64,000 nucleotides of DNA, taken from NCBI GenBank assembly GCA_020632655.1, contig JACKFD010000011.1:62001-126000 (forward strand), in the 5' to 3' direction. Shown in pieces: positions 61,367-64,000 of this stretch. Position numbers and translations under genes: made by a program. The stretch's first letter is position 1. Each line of letters starts with the position of its first letter. The notes under the pieces were generated by a model that saw only the letters and a program-made list of their open reading frames with translations, had not been told where the DNA came from and made no database searches. The stretch comes from Spirochaetaceae bacterium (GTDB lineage Bacteria > Myxococcota_A > UBA9160 > UBA4427).

Positions 61367-61603
61367 GGCCGCGCCCTGCGATTCGCGGGCCCTTCGCTCG
61401 GCCCCGCTCCGCCGAAGCGCGGGGGGCACACCGCTCGGATATTGGATCGCCGAGTCCGGAGCGGGATCCGAAGGGGCGTTCCCACCCCCCTTCGAGCGGC
61501 CCCTCCGATCGGACGACGACCGAACGCCTCGTTCGCTCATCGGAGCGCATTGCTTCGGGGATCTGGAATAGAATGGCTGCTAGTTCCACGAGGAGGATCC
61601 CCG

Positions 61604-64000
61604 ATGTCCGACCTGCCGCCTCCCGCTCGAGCCCGCGTCCGCAGTCTGACCCGTGCCGGCTGGCTCGCACTCTTCTCCCTGTCCGTGCTCGTGCCGGGGG
61701 CCGCCCGCGCCGCCCTCGTGCTCGGTCTCGAGATCGCACCCGGCGTGTCCCGCCCCGGCGAACAGCTCGCCGTCGAGATCACGGTCTCGAATACCGACGC
61801 CACGCCCCGCACGGGCGTCCTCCTCGACCTCCCCGTTCCCGTCGGCGTCGCGGACTTCAATCGCGTACTGCTCTCGGGCTCCTTCACTTCGGGTAGCTGC
61901 ACGCAGCTCGGCGGGACCGGCGTCTGCACGGCGGGCGAGACGATCACCTGGAGCCTCGGCACGCTCGACGCCCACCAGAGCACGACCGTCACGCTCCCTC
62001 CCATAGTCGGCGCCCTGGCAGACGGGGCGACGATCTCCTTCGCACCCATCGCCGACGACAGCATCTCGATCCCGATCAGCGTGATCGGCACGACGACGGT
62101 CGACTCGACCCGGCGTCTGGAGCTCACGATCGACGAGCGCTTCCAACCCGTCGCGAGCAATGGCGACCTCGTCTACGCGCTCCACTACGGAAACTCGTCC
62201 GCGGTCGACGCCGCACCGAGCGCGCTGCTCAGCCTCCCCCTGCCGGCCGGCACCAGCTTCGTCGCCGCCTCGGACGGTGGCGTGCTCGTCGGGTCGACGA
62301 TCGAGTGGGCGCTCGGGACGCTGGCGCCGGGCGAGTCGGGGACACGCGAGGCGACGCTCCAGGTCGGGAGCCTGGCGGCCGGCACGCTGCTTGCTGCCGA
62401 AGCGAGCCTCGCGGACACGACCGACGCCGTGCTCGCCAACACGATCACGGAGGTCGATTCGAACGAGGACCTCGCTCTCGGCCTCGAGCTCGTGCCCGAC
62501 CCCGCACGTCCCGGCGAGCAGCTCGCCGTGGAGCTCACCGTCACGAATCGCGACGTCGTCGCGCATACGGGCGTCAGCCTCGACCTGCGACTGCCGCAGG
62601 GAATCGATCCCTTCAACCGCGTGCTCGCCGACGGCCCCTACGTGTCGGGCTCCTGTACGGAGCTCGGCGACACGGGGATCTGCAGCCCCGGCGAGGAGAT
62701 CGTCTGGAGCCTCGGCACACTCGACGCCGGCCAGAGCTCGACCGTGAGCATCCCGCCCATCGTGTCGGCGATCGCCGACGGCTCCCTCGTGCAGCTCCGC
62801 GCCGTCGCCCACGGCTCGGGCAGCGACGATCGTGTCGCGGCGAGCTCGACCTTCGCCGTCGACGCGACGCGTCGCCTCGAGCTCGCGATCGACGAGCGCT
62901 TCCAGCCGGTCGCAAGCAGCGCCGAGCTCGCCTACCTGCTCCACTACGGCAACTCGTCGACGGTCGACTCCGCCCCGGACGCCGTGCTGAGCCTGCCCCT
63001 GCCGGCGGGCACGAGCTTCGTCGGCGCCTCGGACGGAGGCGCGCTCGTCGGCTCGACGATCGAGTGGGCGCTCGGGACGCTGGCGCCGGGCGAGTCGGGC
63101 GTGCACGAGGCGACGCTCCTGGTCGCGAGTCTCGCCGATGGATCGCTGCTCGCTGCGGAGCCTCGGCTCGCGGACACGACGGATCTCGTCCGGGCGACGA
63201 CGATCACGGAGATCGACTCGAACGAAGATCTCGTCGTCGCGCTCGAGGTCGCGCCGGATCCGGCACGCCCGGGCGAGCAGCTCGCCGTGACCGCGACCGT
63301 GACGAACCACGACGTCGTCGCGCATACGGGTCTGTCGCTCCTGCTGCGTCTACCGACCGGAATCGACCCCTTCAACCGCGTCCTCGCCGACGGCCCCTTC
63401 ACGTCGGGGTCCTGCACCGAGCTCGGTGGGACCGGCGTGTGCAGTCCCGGCGAGCAGTATCTCTGGAGCTTCGGCACCCTCGATCCCGGCCAGAGCACGA
63501 GCGTGAGCATCCCGCCCATCGTGTCCGCGATCGCCGACGGCTCGCTCGTGCAGATCCGCGCGATGGCCCTGGGCTCGGGCAGCGACGATCGCGCCGCCTC
63601 CAGCCGCACGCTCGCCGTCGCCGACGGCCGCCGACTCGAGCTCGTGCTCGCCGAGGATCGCGACCCCGTCGCACCCGGCGCGACGCTCGAATACACCCTG
63701 ACCTTCGGCAATCCCTCGTCGAGCCAGGACGTCACGAATGCCCTGCTGCAGTTCACCCCTGCAGCGGGAACGAGCTTCGTGTCGGCCTCGAACGGCGGCG
63801 CGCTGGTCGGCTCGCGCGTCGAGTGGAGCCTCGGCACGGTGGCCGCCAGGGACCACGGCCAACGGACCGTATCCGTCCTGGTGGACGGCGGTGCGGCAAA
63901 GGCCGACCTGCTCGCGGCGCAGGCCTCCCTCTCGAGCGATGATGGACCCGGAATCAGCCTCGAGGCCGTCACGGAGGTCGACGATCAGGAAGCCCTGTCC
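61604..64000 (+). CDS. Secreted DUF11-repeat protein, C-terminus beyond the window
   Basis: The frame is open for 799 codons to the window edge. A signal peptide (cleavage near GAARA) is followed by alternating Ig-like DUF11 domains. Domain A contains RPGEQLAVE and the Cys-containing FTSGSCTQLGGTGVC; domain B contains LPLPAGTSFVAASDGG and WALGTLAPGES. The A-B unit recurs about every 253 residues, with three A and three B copies visible, the third B more divergent. AGGAGGA lies five bases before the ATG. Such proteins usually end in a CTERM sorting signal. A large adhesin or matrix role is inferred. Confidence 0.83.
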   Translation, partial: MSDLPPPARARVRSLTRAGWLALFSLSVLVPGAARAALVLGLEIAPGVSRPGEQLAVEITVSNTDATPRTGVLLDLPVPVGVADFNRVLLSGSFTSGSCTQLGGTGVCTAGETITWSLGTLDAHQSTTVTLPPIVGALADGATISFAPIADDSISIPISVIGTTTVDSTRRLELTIDERFQPVASNGDLVYALHYGNSSAVDAAPSALLSLPLPAGTSFVAASDGGVLVGSTIEWALGTLAPGESGTREATLQVGSLAAGTLLAAEASLADTTDAVLANTITEVDSNEDLALGLELVPDPARPGEQLAVELTVTNRDVVAHTGVSLDLRLPQGIDPFNRVLADGPYVSGSCTELGDTGICSPGEEIVWSLGTLDAGQSSTVSIPPIVSAIADGSLVQLRAVAHGSGSDDRVAASSTFAVDATRRLELAIDERFQPVASSAELAYLLHYGNSSTVDSAPDAVLSLPLPAGTSFVGASDGGALVGSTIEWALGTLAPGESGVHEATLLVASLADGSLLAAEPRLADTTDLVRATTITEIDSNEDLVVALEVAPDPARPGEQLAVTATVTNHDVVAHTGLSLLLRLPTGIDPFNRVLADGPFTSGSCTELGGTGVCSPGEQYLWSFGTLDPGQSTSVSIPPIVSAIADGSLVQIRAMALGSGSDDRAASSRTLAVADGRRLELVLAEDRDPVAPGATLEYTLTFGNPSSSQDVTNALLQFTPAAGTSFVSASNGGALVGSRVEWSLGTVAARDHGQRTVSVLVDGGAAKADLLAAQASLSSDDGPGISLEAVTEVDDQEALS
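61757..63840 (+). repeat. Long imperfect tandem repeats (about 756-759 bp)
   Basis: Start points of the same motif (GGCGA(A/G)CAGCTCGCCGT) lie at 61757, 62513 and 63272, giving spacings of 756 and 759 bp. The units are highly similar at the DNA level over long segments (for example around 62880-63100 versus 62110-62330), pointing to recent duplication or gene conversion within the secreted repeat protein. Confidence 0.75.

Overview
The window is very GC-rich DNA from what looks like a Gram-negative, probably uncultured, bacterium with deltaproteobacterial/Myxococcota- or Binatota-like gene content. This is an inference from gene content, not a placement. The evidence is kdsB (a Kdo/LPS enzyme), outer-membrane-type lipoproteins, a YgiM-like SH3 protein, PEP-CTERM surface proteins, and many acyl-CoA, amidohydrolase-2 and luciferase-like oxidoreductase genes of the kind common in such genomes. 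No phage, plasmid or CRISPR locus was seen. About 57 protein genes and one tRNA are supported.

Layout. 0-4.7 kb: the edge of a molybdenum-hydroxylase FAD subunit, a thiolase-like/DUF35 pair, an alpha/beta hydrolase and a sulfotransferase. 4.7-6.15 kb: an AT-richer island with a DUF3592 gene, an amber-interrupted gene and an attC-like inverted repeat, resembling integron gene cassettes. 6.2-14.6 kb: housekeeping genes (purE-purK, ridA, greA, a CPBP protease, RarD) plus a fused double CaiB CoA-transferase. 14.75 kb: tRNA-Asn. 15-21.7 kb: an EGF-domain surface protein and a minus-strand operon (second fused CaiB, MFS transporter, lipoprotein, small secreted protein). 22-27.4 kb: SH3 protein, F420-type oxidoreductase, a membrane protein, MFS transporter, kdsB and a cyclase-family enzyme. 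27.45-27.7 kb: a highly structured, U-tract-terminated, apparently non-coding minus-strand transcript, the least explained object in the window. 27.9-30.4 kb: purU, a metallo-beta-lactamase-fold protein without its metal ligands, a 51-residue gene and cutA.

30.4-38.5 kb is a coherent lipid operon (plsB, wax-ester synthase/DGAT, HAD-PlsC fusion, acyl-CoA ligase) divergent from a LysR regulator; its membership resembles the mycobacterial plsB2-plsC-Rv2484c group. 38.5-42 kb: a PQQ-type dehydrogenase with an embedded cytochrome c, an SRPBCC protein and pdxH. 42.2-59.3 kb is a catabolic-looking region with five amidohydrolase-2 proteins, an F420-type oxidoreductase, a D-aminoacylase-like hydrolase, a second thiolase-like/DUF35 pair, nitroreductase, aldo/keto reductase, two SDRs, a cupin and a truncated globin. 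Together these suggest activation, ring or side-chain oxidation and decarboxylation of a cyclic or terpenoid/steroid-like substrate, but the substrate cannot be read from sequence. 59.4-64 kb: two PEP-CTERM secreted proteins and a long repeat-rich secreted protein that runs off the window.

The best candidates for undescribed biology are the structured RNA at 27.45-27.7 kb, the cassette-like island at 4.8-6.15 kb, the two asymmetric fused CaiB enzymes, and the multi-amidohydrolase cluster.
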